Part shown: piece by piece, positions 12,728 through 23,454 of the stretch
Layout: each line of letters begins with the position of its first letter
How positions within the stretch are numbered: position 1 is the stretch's first letter
Origin: Haberlea rhodopensis
Taxonomy: Eukaryota > Streptophyta > Magnoliopsida > Lamiales > Gesneriaceae
Length of the DNA: 64,000 nucleotides
Assembly (NCBI GenBank): GCA_907163345.1
Contig: CAJQUN010000004.1
Location: 9,019,235 to 9,083,234, forward strand
Reading direction: 5' to 3'
The notes under the pieces: generated by a model
Told to the model about the DNA's origin: nothing
What the model saw: only the letters and a program-made list of their open reading frames with translations
Databases searched by the model: none
Translations under genes and position numbers: made by a program

Positions 12728-12929
12728 TGAATTTTTTATGGTATATATTGATCTTACAAGATTCAATAAAAATGATAAATATTAAATTATTAGGAAAATA
12801 AAAAAGATTTGAGTAAGTAATAATTATATTTGAAATTAACAATTCGAAAAGTAAAATAATAGTTTTATTACGACCACACCCCCTATAACATATCATAATT
12901 ACAAAGGCACCCCTCTAAAAATTTAGGTC
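10149..12929. other. invertase 3' end and AT-rich intergenic region
   Basis: The transcript end of the invertase is probably near 10.3 kb. A tRNA-like box-B word in reverse (GACTCGAACTCGG at about 10.70 kb) with CACGCTTACACC upstream suggests an eroded SINE. At 11.76-11.97 kb and 12.86-12.93 kb there are 'ACCCCCT' repeats of a kind common in plant repeats. The rest is A/T-rich with no supported gene. Confidence 0.5.
12678..12720. repeat. (TA)n microsatellite
   Basis: An uninterrupted TA dinucleotide run of about 43 bases. Confidence 0.95.
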
Positions 12930-13559
12930 AAAATACTGGTTCACGTGCACCCCAGGCGATGGCAGTCACGAAGGCATCGCCACGCACATCGACATAGGCG
13001 ACGCCGAGACTCGCGTCCAGGGGGAGTTCGCCCGAGGCGATGGCCTGATCGCATGAGGCGATGCGTTGAACGCCTGAGGCGATGTGTGCTTCGCTTGAGA
13101 CGATTGAAGATTTTGAGCAGCTGAGGCTACGGCATTGATTTGTGGAATTGATCGCCTGAGACGATCGGTACATCGCCTGAGGCGATGATTTCATTATGGT
13201 GATCGTTGGGGCGCGGCGATGGTGATCGCACGAGGCGATGTCCGAGGCAATCGTGGAGTGATTTCAACCTTATGTGTAGCAACGGCTAGTAGGAGCCTTG
13301 GGGGCCTCCTACACTATAAATATTGATCTTTTGGAGCATTTTGAAGACAAGAAACAAGCCTACAAACTTCAACAAAGCTTTGCTTATTCAAATTTCATAT
13401 AGCATTGCAATTTCCATACATTTGTGTTGTATTGGAGTTTGTGATTCTTTTCTTTTGTGAGAGTCTTGGTTTCTTCGTGTTGTTACACCGTGAAGGTGTT
13501 GTTGATTTATTTGTAAGGTCCTCCAACACCGACGCAAGTTGGAAATTGTAAAGTCATCA

Positions 13560-13780
13560 ACAAGTAACGTTGGTGCATGTATTGTGGCTACCTTGGAGCC
13601 CTTAAGGCCAAGAAGACTCGTGAAGAGTGTTGGTAACTCGGGAAGAGTTTTGTGTGGCTATCCTTGGAGCCCTTAAGGCCAAGAAGACTCGTGAAGAGTG
13701 TGGTGCTCGTGAAGAGCTTTGTGTACTCGGGAAGAGTTGTATTGTGGCTAACTTGGAGCCCTCAAGGCCAAGATCATTCG
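13560..13780 (+). repeat. short diverged tandem repeats inside the LTR remnant
   Basis: Three copies of a block containing TTGTGGCTAnCTTGGAGCCC, then (T/C)AAGGCCAAGA, with interspersed GTGAAGAG/GGGAAGAG words. Copies begin near 13579, 13645 and 13741. Confidence 0.7.
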
Positions 13781-14012
13781 TTCTAGTGGAACCTCGGTTG
13801 GAAGTTATCTAGCCGGGAAGAGGAGACGTAGGCGATTCATCGCCGAACTTCTATACCAAATCCTTGTGTCATTTACCGCTTTATTTCTTTACGCATTTAT
13901 TTACTTATTCTTTTTATTTATTTATAGATTGACTTGAAGTCTTCCGCAGCCCAAACTCATTATTTTTGCAAACTCATTATAAAAAGTTAAAGTAGACAAG
14001 GAACCTCATTCA

Positions 14013-14026
14013 CCCCCCCCCCCCCC
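14013..14026 (+). repeat. C14 homopolymer
   Basis: A run of 14 C close to the LTR end. It would be prone to length error in sequencing. Confidence 0.95.
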
Positions 14027-14041
14027 TCTTCGGTTCCAACA

Positions 14042-15790
14042 GTATGAAATCTTTACAATTTTGGCACTAGTTACACATGAAATTTGTATGAAACCTATAC
14101 AATTTTGGTACAAGTTACACATGAAATTGGTATGAAACCTATACTTTTTTTCTGTACTTAGTACACATGAAGTTGGTATGAAACATATACAATTTTGGTA
14201 CTTATTACACTTGAACATATACAATTTTGGTACTAATTACAAGTGATGTTTGTATGAAACCTATACTATATTCGAAACTTATTACACGTAAAGTTGGTAT
14301 GAAACCTATACAATTTCGGTACTAAGTATACATAAAATTGGTATGAAACCTATATAATTTTGGTACTAGTTACACGTGAAGTTGGTATGGAACCTATACT
14401 ATATTCGAAACTTATTAACGTAAAGTTGGTATGAAACATATACAATTTCGGTACAAATTGTACATAAAATTTGTATGAAGCATATATACTTTTGGTACTT
14501 AATGAAATTGGTACGAAACCTATCCTATTTTTGGTACTTAATACATATTAAATTAGTGTGAAATTTTTACAATTTTGGTACTTGTTACAAATAAAATTGG
14601 TATGAAATCTATACAATTTTGGTACAAGTTATACGCGAAGTTCGTATGAAACATATACTATTTTTGCACTTATTACACGTGAAATTGGTATGAAACACAT
14701 ACAATTTGGTACTAGTTATACATGAAGTTGGTATGAAACTTATACAATTTTTGTAATAGTTACACATGAAATTTGTATGGAACATATACTATATTCGGTA
14801 CTTATTACAGTCAAGTTGGTATGAAACCTATACAGTTACGGTACCAACTATGGAAAAAATTGGTATGAAACCTATATAATTTTGGTATTAATTACTAATG
14901 AAATTGGTACGAAACCTATACTATTTTCGGTACTTATTACAAATGAAATTGTATGAAATCTTTACAATTTTGGTACTATTTACACATGAAATTGATATGA
15001 AACATATATCATATGAAATTGGTATTAATCAAATACAATTTTGGTATTAGTTACACACACTCAAATTGGTATTAAAAATATATAATTTTGGTACTAGTTA
15101 CACTTGAAATTTGTATTAAACCTATACAATTTGATACCAGTTACATATGAAATTGGTATTAAAACTATACAATTTTGGTACTAATTACATATAAAATTGG
15201 TATTAAACACATATCATCTTGGTACATTTACACATGAAATTGTATTAAATCTATACAATTTTGGTACAAGTTACTCATGAAATTTATCGAACTTATACAA
15301 TTTTGGTACTAGTTGTACATGAAATTTTATTAAACGTATACAATTTCGGTACTAAGTACACATCAATATTGATGTTAAACTTATATATGGAATCAATTTC
15401 AAACAACAATAACAGCATTTCTATATAATCTTCTATATTAATTTTGATCTTCTATATCGAACGAACAAAAATATCAATTTCAAATAACATCAATTTCAAC
15501 TTTACAAACAATATTTGTTTGTTCTTGTACTAGTTACACATGAAATTTGTATGAAACCTATACTATTTTCAGTACTTATTACACGTGAAGTTGGTCTGAA
15601 ACATATACTAGTTACACATGAGATAATAAGTACCGAATATAGTATATGTTGAATACCAATTTCATGTGTAACTAGTACCAAATTGTATTGGTTTCATACC
15701 AACTTCATGTGTAACTAGTACCAAAATTGTATAGATCTCATACCGATTTTATGTGTAACGTGTACCAAAATTGTATAAGTTTCGTACCGA
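14042..15790. repeat. diverged 44-bp minisatellite with inverted terminal part
   Basis: The unit is about 44 bases: GGTATGAAACCTATACAATT followed by TTGGTACTAGTTACACATGA and AATT. It repeats about 30 times from 14042 to about 15390, each copy differing by several bases and small indels. A non-repeat stretch (15390-15520) follows, then about two more copies in the same orientation. From about 15610 to 15785 the unit appears as its reverse complement (CATGTGTAACTAGTACCAAA, then ATTGTAT). No ORF of note. Function unknown. Confidence 0.9.
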
Positions 15791-15962
15791 CTGTAATGAT
15801 TTCTCAAAATTAAAAGTTCAACTTTTAATAGAGGGGTATCATAGTCATTTTAATAAGATATAGAGTTAGAACAAACTTTTAAGTTGCAGTAGGGAGTTTG
15901 AATTAAGTTTTTCTGATATGGAGACTGATTCCATAATTAATTTTGATTTTTTTTTGTTCCCC

Positions 15963-15968
<6 letters not shown>

Positions 15969-16024
<56 letters not shown>
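15969..16024. repeat. (TA)n microsatellite
   Basis: A TA dinucleotide run of about 56 bases. Confidence 0.95.
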
Positions 16025-16027
<3 letters not shown>

Positions 16028-16275
16028 ACAACTAGCAGGCTAAAACGTAGGTGTTTACCAATATCAATATTTTAACCTATATTGTAGTATAAGGGAGGGG
16101 GGACTCGTCAAACATATATATAAAGGAAGGACTCGAATCCTCGCCAAATATTAGAAAGTCTAGTAACAACTAGTAGGCTTAAACGTGGGTATTTACCAAT
16201 ATCAATATTTTAACCTATATTTGAGGAAGTTCGGTGACAACCAACATGCTAAAACCTAGGTTTCCCAATATAAGG
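16025..16275 (+). repeat. three direct copies of a ~60-bp segment
   Basis: Copies start near 16025, 16165 and 16230. Each reads roughly AACAACTAGnAGGCTnAAAC then GTnGGTnTTTACCAATATCA and a TATTTTAACCTATAT tail; the third is shorter. TACCAATATCAATATTTTAA is shared exactly by the first two. Confidence 0.8.
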
Positions 16276-16279
16276 TGCT

Positions 16280-16682
16280 AATTAATTGAACATGTTCACG
16301 AACTTTTCGAGCCGGCTCGAAAAATATTTGATTTGTATTCGAAATTCTCGAATTCGAGCCGAACTCGAGCCCAAATAACTTTGTTCAATAGTTCGCGAGC
16401 CGCTCACGAACTTTAATATTTTATTAATATAATATAATTATATATTAAATAAATATATTTCGAATCTTTCGGGCATTTATTTTCGAGCAATAGTTCGAAT
16501 AGCTCACGAACAAGTTCGAACATTTTCAAGCCGAACTCGAACTTTGATTCGAGCCGGACTCGAGCTAAATTTTTAAAATTATTCGAATTTTGAATCGAAA
16601 TCGAGCTCGAATATAACTATTTCGAGCCGACCTCAAATCTGAAAATTTTGGTTCGATTCGATGTGATTCGTTTACACCTCTA
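16280..16682. repeat. dispersed repeat rich in CGAGCCGAACTCGAGC words
   Basis: About 400 bp of overlapping, partly palindromic words (GTTCACGAAC, TTCGAGCCGGCTCGAA, GAACTCGAGC, CGAGCTCGAA), with an AT-rich middle. It ends TTCGTTTACACCTCTA. This resembles non-coding dispersed repeats common in plant genomes. I see no coding potential and cannot assign a superfamily. Confidence 0.6.
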
Positions 16683-17262
16683 TCCCAATATTAATATTTT
16701 AACCAATTTAACAATGAATTAGTTTCATGGAATGGAAATGATGAGCCATCCAACAGTATTTCTTTACTTGTTAAAAAAAACAGTATTTCTTTACTGGAGT
16801 CCATAAATTCGTACCTCATAAAAATCTTTTATCCTCTTTTGGCAGGTCCCCCACCACTTGGACCCCCCACCCCCCGAAGGGCCCAAACCAATTTCCTCCC
16901 AGCTAACACACGCACAGAGAGATTCTCTTTTGGGAGTAACTTTTCTAGTTCTCACTCACACCTACTCTCTTTATCATCCACACACTCACTTTCTTGCATT
17001 CTCTCTCCAAAAGACAGCAGTCAACCACAACACAATGAGAGAAAAACACCATTAATGCTTCCACTAGTTGCTTCAGTCGACTCCAAAAACGGAACCAAAT
17101 TAGACCAGTTTCGTTGATTAATCCTTGGGCCCTAGCTAATCTCTCATAAATTCTCTGCGTCCCTTATCCACCTCTTAATTTGATAATTGCACTATGTTTG
17201 GAGATCCAAGAAAACTTTCTTGAAAATTTGACACCGATTTCCCCGATCTCTTCAATTGATAC

Positions 17263-18453
17263 ATGGAGTCCCACACCAAAAACCAAGGCAACAGTAGTAA
17301 CTCAGACCACAATAAATCAGCTTCCTCCTTGCAACTCGTCTCTCACCATCATCCCCACCAAAGTCAACCCCAACCCCATCCCGCTTCTGGCTCCGATCCA
17401 GCCCCATTTCATGTCCCCTTCAATATTGGCTCCATCTCCATGCAGCAATCAAGAAGCTTAGTCCCCTATGTTTCCACCCCTACAGCCACGACAAACAACT
17501 CTTCCACGAATATCGTCAATACCGAAAACATCAGCAATACCAATAATCCTGCAGCTGGCAAAGCTGTAAAGAAACCATCTAAAGACCGCCACACGAAGGT
17601 CGATGGCCGAGGGCGGCGCATACGCATGCCGGCTTTATGCGCAGCTCGTGTTTTTCAGCTGACGAAGGAACTAGGCCACAAGTCTGATGGTGAAACAATA
17701 GAGTGGCTGCTACATCAAGCTGAACCCGCGATTATAGCTGCCACAGGCACCGGCACTATCCCGGCTAATTTTTCAACTCTCAACGTGTCATTACGCAGCA
17801 GAAGCACCACCATTTCGGCTCCACCGTCAAAATCTGCACCGCTCTTCGTCGGCGGAGCCTCTGGCATGCTGGGTTTCCACCCACAGTTAACGTCAAACAG
17901 TAATTTTGGTCAAGACCCAGAAGAGCATTTCACGAAGAAACGGTTCAGAGAAAATAGCAGCTGTGCAGCGTCACCTAAATCGGGAAGAACAGGTCTTCAA
18001 GAACAAGAACCTGTATCAGACCCTAAACCCAGTTGGGCTCACACATCGAATTACATCCCTGCTCCCGCCATGTGGGCGGTGGCCCCGGCAGTGGGAAACG
18101 TGGGAAGTGCTTTCTGGATGCTCCCGGTGACCGGAGGCGGGCCCACAGCACCGGAAGGACAGCCGGACTGGCAGTATAAGGCATCTTCCATGCAGAGAAT
18201 AGGTGGTTTCGAGTATCCTGGTGCCAGCCGGTTCAATCAAGTTCAGATCGGTTCAATGGTACTGCAGCACCCACAGCCACCGGCCGTTCAGCAGCTGGGT
18301 TTAGGTGTTACAGAAACTAATATGGGAATGCTGGCTTCAATCAACTCATTCAGTGATAGCAATAACAGTAGAATTGATTTTGGCATCAATTTGGATCGAA
18401 ATCAAATGGAAAACAGCGATAATGGTGATGAAAACCCCAAAGATTCTCAATAA
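17263..18453 (+). CDS. TCP8: class I (PCF) TCP transcription factor, TCP8/TCP14-like
   Basis: A nuclear DNA-binding factor of the plant-specific TCP family; class I members bind GTGGGNCC-type sites and control growth and cell division. Single exon, 396 residues. The N-terminus is rich in N, S, H, P and Q. The TCP domain runs about residues 107-165: basic region KDRHTKVDGRGRRIRMPALC, helix AARVFQLTKELGHKSDGETI, then EWLLHQAEPAI and ATGTGTIPANFS. The basic region has the short class I form. The C-terminal half is low-complexity with AMWAVAPAVGN, SAFWMLPVTGG and NMGMLASINSFSDS, blocks seen in TCP8-like proteins, and an acidic tail. ATG at 17263 is chosen as the first in-frame start, after a CT-rich leader (about 16.9-17.2 kb). 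AATAAA at 18898 may be a polyadenylation signal. Family sure; exact paralogue less so. Confidence 0.95.
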   Translation: MESHTKNQGNSSNSDHNKSASSLQLVSHHHPHQSQPQPHPASGSDPAPFHVPFNIGSISMQQSRSLVPYVSTPTATTNNSSTNIVNTENISNTNNPAAGKAVKKPSKDRHTKVDGRGRRIRMPALCAARVFQLTKELGHKSDGETIEWLLHQAEPAIIAATGTGTIPANFSTLNVSLRSRSTTISAPPSKSAPLFVGGASGMLGFHPQLTSNSNFGQDPEEHFTKKRFRENSSCAASPKSGRTGLQEQEPVSDPKPSWAHTSNYIPAPAMWAVAPAVGNVGSAFWMLPVTGGGPTAPEGQPDWQYKASSMQRIGGFEYPGASRFNQVQIGSMVLQHPQPPAVQQLGLGVTETNMGMLASINSFSDSNNSRIDFGINLDRNQMENSDNGDENPKDSQ

Positions 18454-19332
18454 TTTCATCCCAAATGGCTGATTCGTCTTTCAATAATTTTTGCACTTTT
18501 CTGAATTTTCTTGGTTGACTATTGCAGTGTTCTTAGTTTCTCCATAGATTAATATAAGTTCGTCATGTGCAGATCTTTTTTTACTGCTGCTGCGTTGTCA
18601 AAACACAAGCCATGTTTGTTTCCTCTTACTTGTTTCATTTTTTGTAATTTAATCCAATTTTTTGGGGATTATCAACATGGGAATGTTGGGTTTAAAATAC
18701 AAATGAGACTTTTGTCGAGATTTAGACAGTAAAATCTTGATAATCGCGTCATGTTATTCCCAACCCCATTATTTCTGTGTAAAAAGCTGTTCAATCAAAG
18801 CTAATTGAATTTGATTGGAGGATGTATTAGGGTTTCACTATGTAGTTGTTTGACTTTTTCCGGTGGTTGTCTTCTTCTCTCCCTCTCTTTATCCGTAAAT
18901 AAAGGTTGTCTCTTTTCTTTTTGTTGAGCGGAGCGCGGTGCTTTCAGCTTCCTTCTCATGACTAATTCGTCATAAATCACGCATGCTTTTAACTACCATA
19001 CATGTTGATATCACCGAAAAGTGTGATCTTTAATAATTGTCGTGCGATGATGCAACAAACGATTTATCTTCTATAAACCGAATTGAACCGCTTCCCAAAA
19101 TATGTCTGTATATCAAAGAAAAAGGATAAGATGACTCCACCCGTAGGCGAAGCCACTCCGACGCTCAAGTCAGTATATGCTTCAATAGAAAAGTATTGAA
19201 ATTGCAGGCTTTGAGTAATATGGAAGACGTATTATGAAAGACGTAAGTATTGCGTAAGTGAACGTACCTCAACGAGGGTTAGGTGCCCTCTATTTATAGA
19301 TGTAGAGATAGAGTCTCAATCAATATAGAATA

Positions 19333-19407
19333 AGAGTTCTAGTCAATCTATAATTGTAGAGTTCTAGTCAATCTATAATTGTAGAGTTCTAGTCAATCTA
19401 TAATTGT
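19333..19407 (+). repeat. three perfect copies of a 25-bp unit
   Basis: AGAGTTCTAGTCAATCTATA followed by ATTGT is repeated three times head to tail without change. Confidence 0.95.
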
Positions 19408-19863
19408 ATTGTATATGACAACTTGATCCATGTTTATCCAGAGAATATTGAGATTATCTTCCAAAACCCTACAACTCCTTTTTTTGTTTATTAAAATGGA
19501 CTCATTTGGTATTTGGGTTATAGCTTGCTTAATCAGATTGGGTCGGTTAAAACTCATTGGGTAGATCGATCCCACATCGAGAGGTATCACATGTAATGCA
19601 ATTTCAGAATAAATCGAGATTTTTTTTTATATATTATATATTTTTTATGTGTATATATAAACTCGAATAGACACTATTTTTCTCGTTCAATCCACTCTCA
19701 TTACTGGGAGAAAGAGCTAGAGTGATCGACCTTGGTTGCCGACATGAAAACAAGGAGAAATCATGTTAAGGGCATCGGAAGATAACTCAGAGAAAGTCCA
19801 TCAATTCAATGCTATAAGAATGAGGTATACATAATCCAACTAATGATTTTCATATGTGACGAA

Positions 19864-19986
19864 GGGAAATTCTTGTATCGATCGGTTTCTGCCATATGCC
19901 AACACACATACAGACATATCAATATATATGAATACATATTTATGTGTGTTAATATATGGCATGACATGTTCATACAAGAATTTCCC
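19864..19986. repeat. long two-part hairpin (inverted repeat)
   Basis: GGGAAATTCTTGTAT (19864-19878) pairs perfectly with ATACAAGAATTTCCC (19972-19986). Inside, GCCATATGCCAACACACATA (19891-19910) pairs imperfectly with TATGTGTGTTAATATATGGC (19941-19960). The 30-base loop is AT-rich, and two unpaired segments of 12 and 11 bases face each other. Total 123 bases. This could be a microRNA-precursor-like fold or a small fold-back element. No miRNA family known to me matches either arm. Confidence 0.65.
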
Positions 19987-22358
19987 TACAAGTGATCTTT
20001 TGCTTCCAGAATTCCTCTTCCATGGAGATGTTGCCAAAATATAATCTTAATAACACTCGAGTTCATATTTTTATTTTATAATTGACAATACTATCATCAA
20101 ATCTTCTTTTCTAGAATTTAAAAGACAATATATCCTCGTATTATTTACACACTTTGTCATTTTTCTCACCTTGACAAAAATTTATGTTTAATCTAAACTA
20201 TAAAATACAACTTCTATATATAATTATTATATAATGAAGTAAGCAAATTTCTTAAAAAGTAAATCTTTCTACAGAAAAAACTTATTTTTATTCATAAACT
20301 TATTTTTATTCATAAACTATCCTCAATATAACTATATTTTTCTTAATACAAAGAATCTTTTAATTTTATATAGCTGCAAATATCAAAATTTAAATGAATT
20401 GTACACATATTGATAGTACAAATTTTTAAATATATTACGTCAATTTATATCAACATAATTGAATTTTTTTTTTCAAAAAAATCAATCTAATCAAAATGAA
20501 TAAAGATAATTTTTTGTCGGAATTTAATTTTTTCCTCTTCAGAGTTTGCAAAATCTGTTGGATTGAAATAAAAATTAACATATATTTTTAAAATTAATAA
20601 TCAAGATAACAAAATCAAATTATACTTCTAATTATTTTTAAGTGTTTGATTTAAGCGAAGTTTTATACAGTTCCTACAAAGTTCGTGATAAAATATAATA
20701 AAAATTTTAACTTAAATATTATATCGTTTAACATATATCAATATAAATTTTTTTTTAGTGGGCAGAGCTGAGCTTTTATCCATCCTAGCTATTCATATGA
20801 GCTCAAAATATCGATAGATTTTAAATATAATAACAATAATAGTTTATGCAAAAGTATAAATTTGGGGCCAATCAAAATTATATATATATAAAATTACATA
20901 TTTAAGGGTAGTTTCGTCAAATAATAAGATAAGAAATGTATATGGGAGTGTATTATGTTGTTTCTGTTTATTTAAATCGAAAGATTGAATCAGTTTAAAC
21001 CATTATAATAAGAAGAGAAATTATATTGTAAACAAGCACCAAACAATCAAACTACAAAAACATTAGACTTACAACAGTAGTTATAAACTGAAGACTTAAT
21101 CAACGAGAATTTGGAAACAATTCTGAACGAGGGCACAGCTAGTCGTGTGACCGTAAACTCAAATTTGCCCGTCTTAGCTTCTGGCCTCCTGGACAAGTGA
21201 GTTCCAAGGTACAACGCCCAATCACCTCTGTTTGGATTGAAGCAAAACTCCGAACAGACTACCTCGAACACTAGCAGTGTGCAGTACTCTTAAAGCATAA
21301 TGCTATATGTATGTATGCAGATTTTCGGAATGAAGAAAGCATAGAGCTAGTGCAGCTTATATAGCTGAGCAGCAAACCTCTCCAAAGGTCGCAGATAATT
21401 AAATGTAATGTTTAGTGGGATTGATAAAAAGTCTCAACACTTAGCATCAGATTAGTTCGGATTTAAGTCTCACATTTAAATCTGAAATCAATTCTGCAGT
21501 TAGGTGAAAAGTCTCAAACTTAACTCAGCAGAATATGAAAAGTCAGGTAAATGAAAAGTCATTTCAGAAATCCGAGTAGTAAAAAGATAGTGCTGCCTTC
21601 GCGGCAGCGACACGCACGCACGGCACGGCACGACTAGCCGAGCCTAGCGGACAGACGGACGACGCGCGAGGGGCACTGATCTTTTCTACTTAACTACACT
21701 CTATTGATTTGTATATCATTATAAACAAATCATAAGTGTCTCAATTTCTCAATTTGAGATTTCTTTAGCCTAATTGACTATTCATAATTAACTTACCTTA
21801 ATTTTATTCTCATTAACAAAATTATACCAAATTATTGGGCTTTTATTCATTAAACCCAATAATTAATAATTAATCACAACATATTACACTCCATATATAT
21901 ACTAAATAAATCTACAATTCTGCCTGAAAGATTTGAGGCTAAATAATAATTTAAAATCAGGTAATAGTTTAAACATAAACTAAAGAAGTATTTCTCATAA
22001 TGACATTCTAATAGGTAAAACTCGGCTCATGTGCCAAAGATGAATCATATACATAAGCATATTATATGTTCTTAACGTGCTTAAAGCCAAGAGAGGATTA
22101 TAAAGCAAAGTGAAATATGAATTTTTTTTTTTATGAGAGAATAAAATTAATATTAATGATCAATAAAAAGATTACACCGGATTACTTTAAATCCCTTATA
22201 CGCACACCAACCAAGACTTTCCTACACAAAATCGCATAACATTCTATCCTACACAATGTGAAAATGAAATCAACCACTTTACATCTTTTATTTTAATCTG
22301 GTCAGTATTGTTTAATCAATAATATAGTTAACAACTAATTTTTTTGGATTTTATGTTT

Positions 22359-22581
22359 TTTTTAATAACGAGGTAACCCGTTGCCGCTACCCTTGAGATG
22401 CGCACTGTATAAACCGCTGAGCTGACACAGTAGCCTGAAAATTACGCTAACCAGATAAACTGCACTAGGCAAGCCTAGTGATACAGGCTCAGTTCGAGAA
22501 AATATTGGCGGGAACAATCGAACTCATGATCTTACGGTCTTAAGCTTATAATGCTCCACCAACTCGGACACGTCGTTTGGG
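22359..22581 (-). mobile_element. tRNA-derived SINE with A-rich 3' end
   Basis: On the minus strand the element starts near 22575 with a tRNA-like head. GTCCGAGTTGGTGGAGC resembles box A, and GAGTTCGATTGTTCCC about 40 bases later resembles box B. It ends GTTACCTCGTTATTAAAAAA. An imperfect duplication flanks it (GGATTTTATGTTT at 22346-22358, GGATTTTTTGTTT at 22582-22594, 12 of 13 identical). The head resembles tRNA promoter boxes, not a functional tRNA. About 220 bp is typical for plant SINEs. Confidence 0.75.
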
Positions 22582-23359
22582 GGATTTTTTGTTTCTTGTT
22601 TCCACATTTAGTAAAGCATGCTAGATCTTTTCCCCTTCGCTTTAATCCTTCATGAGAAAAAAAAAACAACCCTGAAATGTCCCTTCAGCAATTCTTTGGA
22701 TCCGACTACTTTTTATCAGTGGACAGAATTTTTTTCAGCCTCAACATTAGACTAATTATTATGAGACAAACACTACTTAATTAGATTCTAAAATCTATAA
22801 ATATAAAGGAAAAAAAAAAGTATGCTTTTATCATGTTGGATGTGACACCCAAAGAATATCATCATGCTGATAGAATAATACATAAGAAAGCTGGAGCATC
22901 TTAATGGAAATAGGGTAATTTCCTACTGACTTCACACTAACGGTCCTAAAATATTTGCGCTTGCTCCAAAATAATTGGGGTCGTCGGATTTGGTAGATTT
23001 GGATTTCTCATCGCGGGAGGCAAATATATTTCAAAGTTATTGTACATTTATTTCTCCAAAAGTATTGCCATTGTAGACTCCATCTAACAGAGAATGATAT
23101 TCCTCGTGTTATGAATTGTTCCAACAATGAATGTGTGAACAGTTTTTGGATTGATAAGTTGTATGGGATAATTATTAATTCAATTTTTATCACCTACTTA
23201 TAAACCATTTAAACAATTTACTTTACAATTATGATGATGTGACAAATGAAGTAAGATGTATCATAATTTGATAGAGCATAAAGTCTTGGTATAATTATCA
23301 CCACGTTTCGATGAAATCATTATAAACTTCTAAGCTGATGTAAATAATAGATCAATGGG

Positions 23360-23454
23360 AGCTCCTGGACCTAACTCAGCTGGTAAGAGATCACTTCTAT
23401 TTTAAAGAGATTCGAGTTTGAGTACGCAATTTAGTCAATCTCTCTCTCTAAAGA
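23360..23454 (+). mobile_element. short tRNA-like SINE with 18-bp target duplication
   Basis: The 95-bp segment contains CTAACTCAGCTGGTAAGAG (box A-like) and GAGATTCGAGTTTGAGTACG (box B-like), spaced as in a tRNA, then a tail with TCTCTCTCTC and AAAGA. It is flanked by AAATAATAGATCAATGGG (23342-23359) and the same word with one change (23455-23472). Flanking duplication plus a tRNA-like pol III promoter supports a SINE inserted by target-primed reverse transcription. Confidence 0.75.

Larger units (their letters stand above)
12930..14041 (+). mobile_element. LTR remnant (probably copia type), with GCGAT-rich segment
   Basis: Bases 12940-13260 are GC-rich and filled with variants of a short palindromic word (ATCGCCTGAGGCGAT and GAGGCGATG). 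After that come a TATA-like CACTATAAATATT near 13.31 kb and a leader-like region with GGAGCCCTTAAGGCCAAG-type repeats at about 13.58-13.78 kb. The end is CATTCA, a run of 14 C, then CTCTTCGGTTCCAACA. A C-run before the terminal CA is familiar from copia-type LTR ends. No primer-binding site or gag follows, and no left boundary or target duplication was found, so this is a solo or truncated LTR. Confidence 0.55.

Noticed and set aside
12639..12896. ORF with IYIYIY repeat
   Set aside because: It is only the translated (TA)n microsatellite.
14042..15790. Repeat array reminiscent of a CRISPR
   Set aside because: Units are contiguous and diverged without unique spacers, and the DNA is plant nuclear.
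18016..18240. Minus-strand ORFs within the TCP gene
   Set aside because: Overlap the supported TCP reading frame; low-complexity shadow.
21597..21680. CpG-island-like promoter
   Set aside because: The GC-rich patch is short, made of CACG/GGCA repeats, and has no gene beside it; more likely part of a decayed transposon.
22480..22580. tRNA gene on the minus strand
   Set aside because: Box A and B-like words are present, but no cloverleaf with proper acceptor pairing; better explained as a SINE head.
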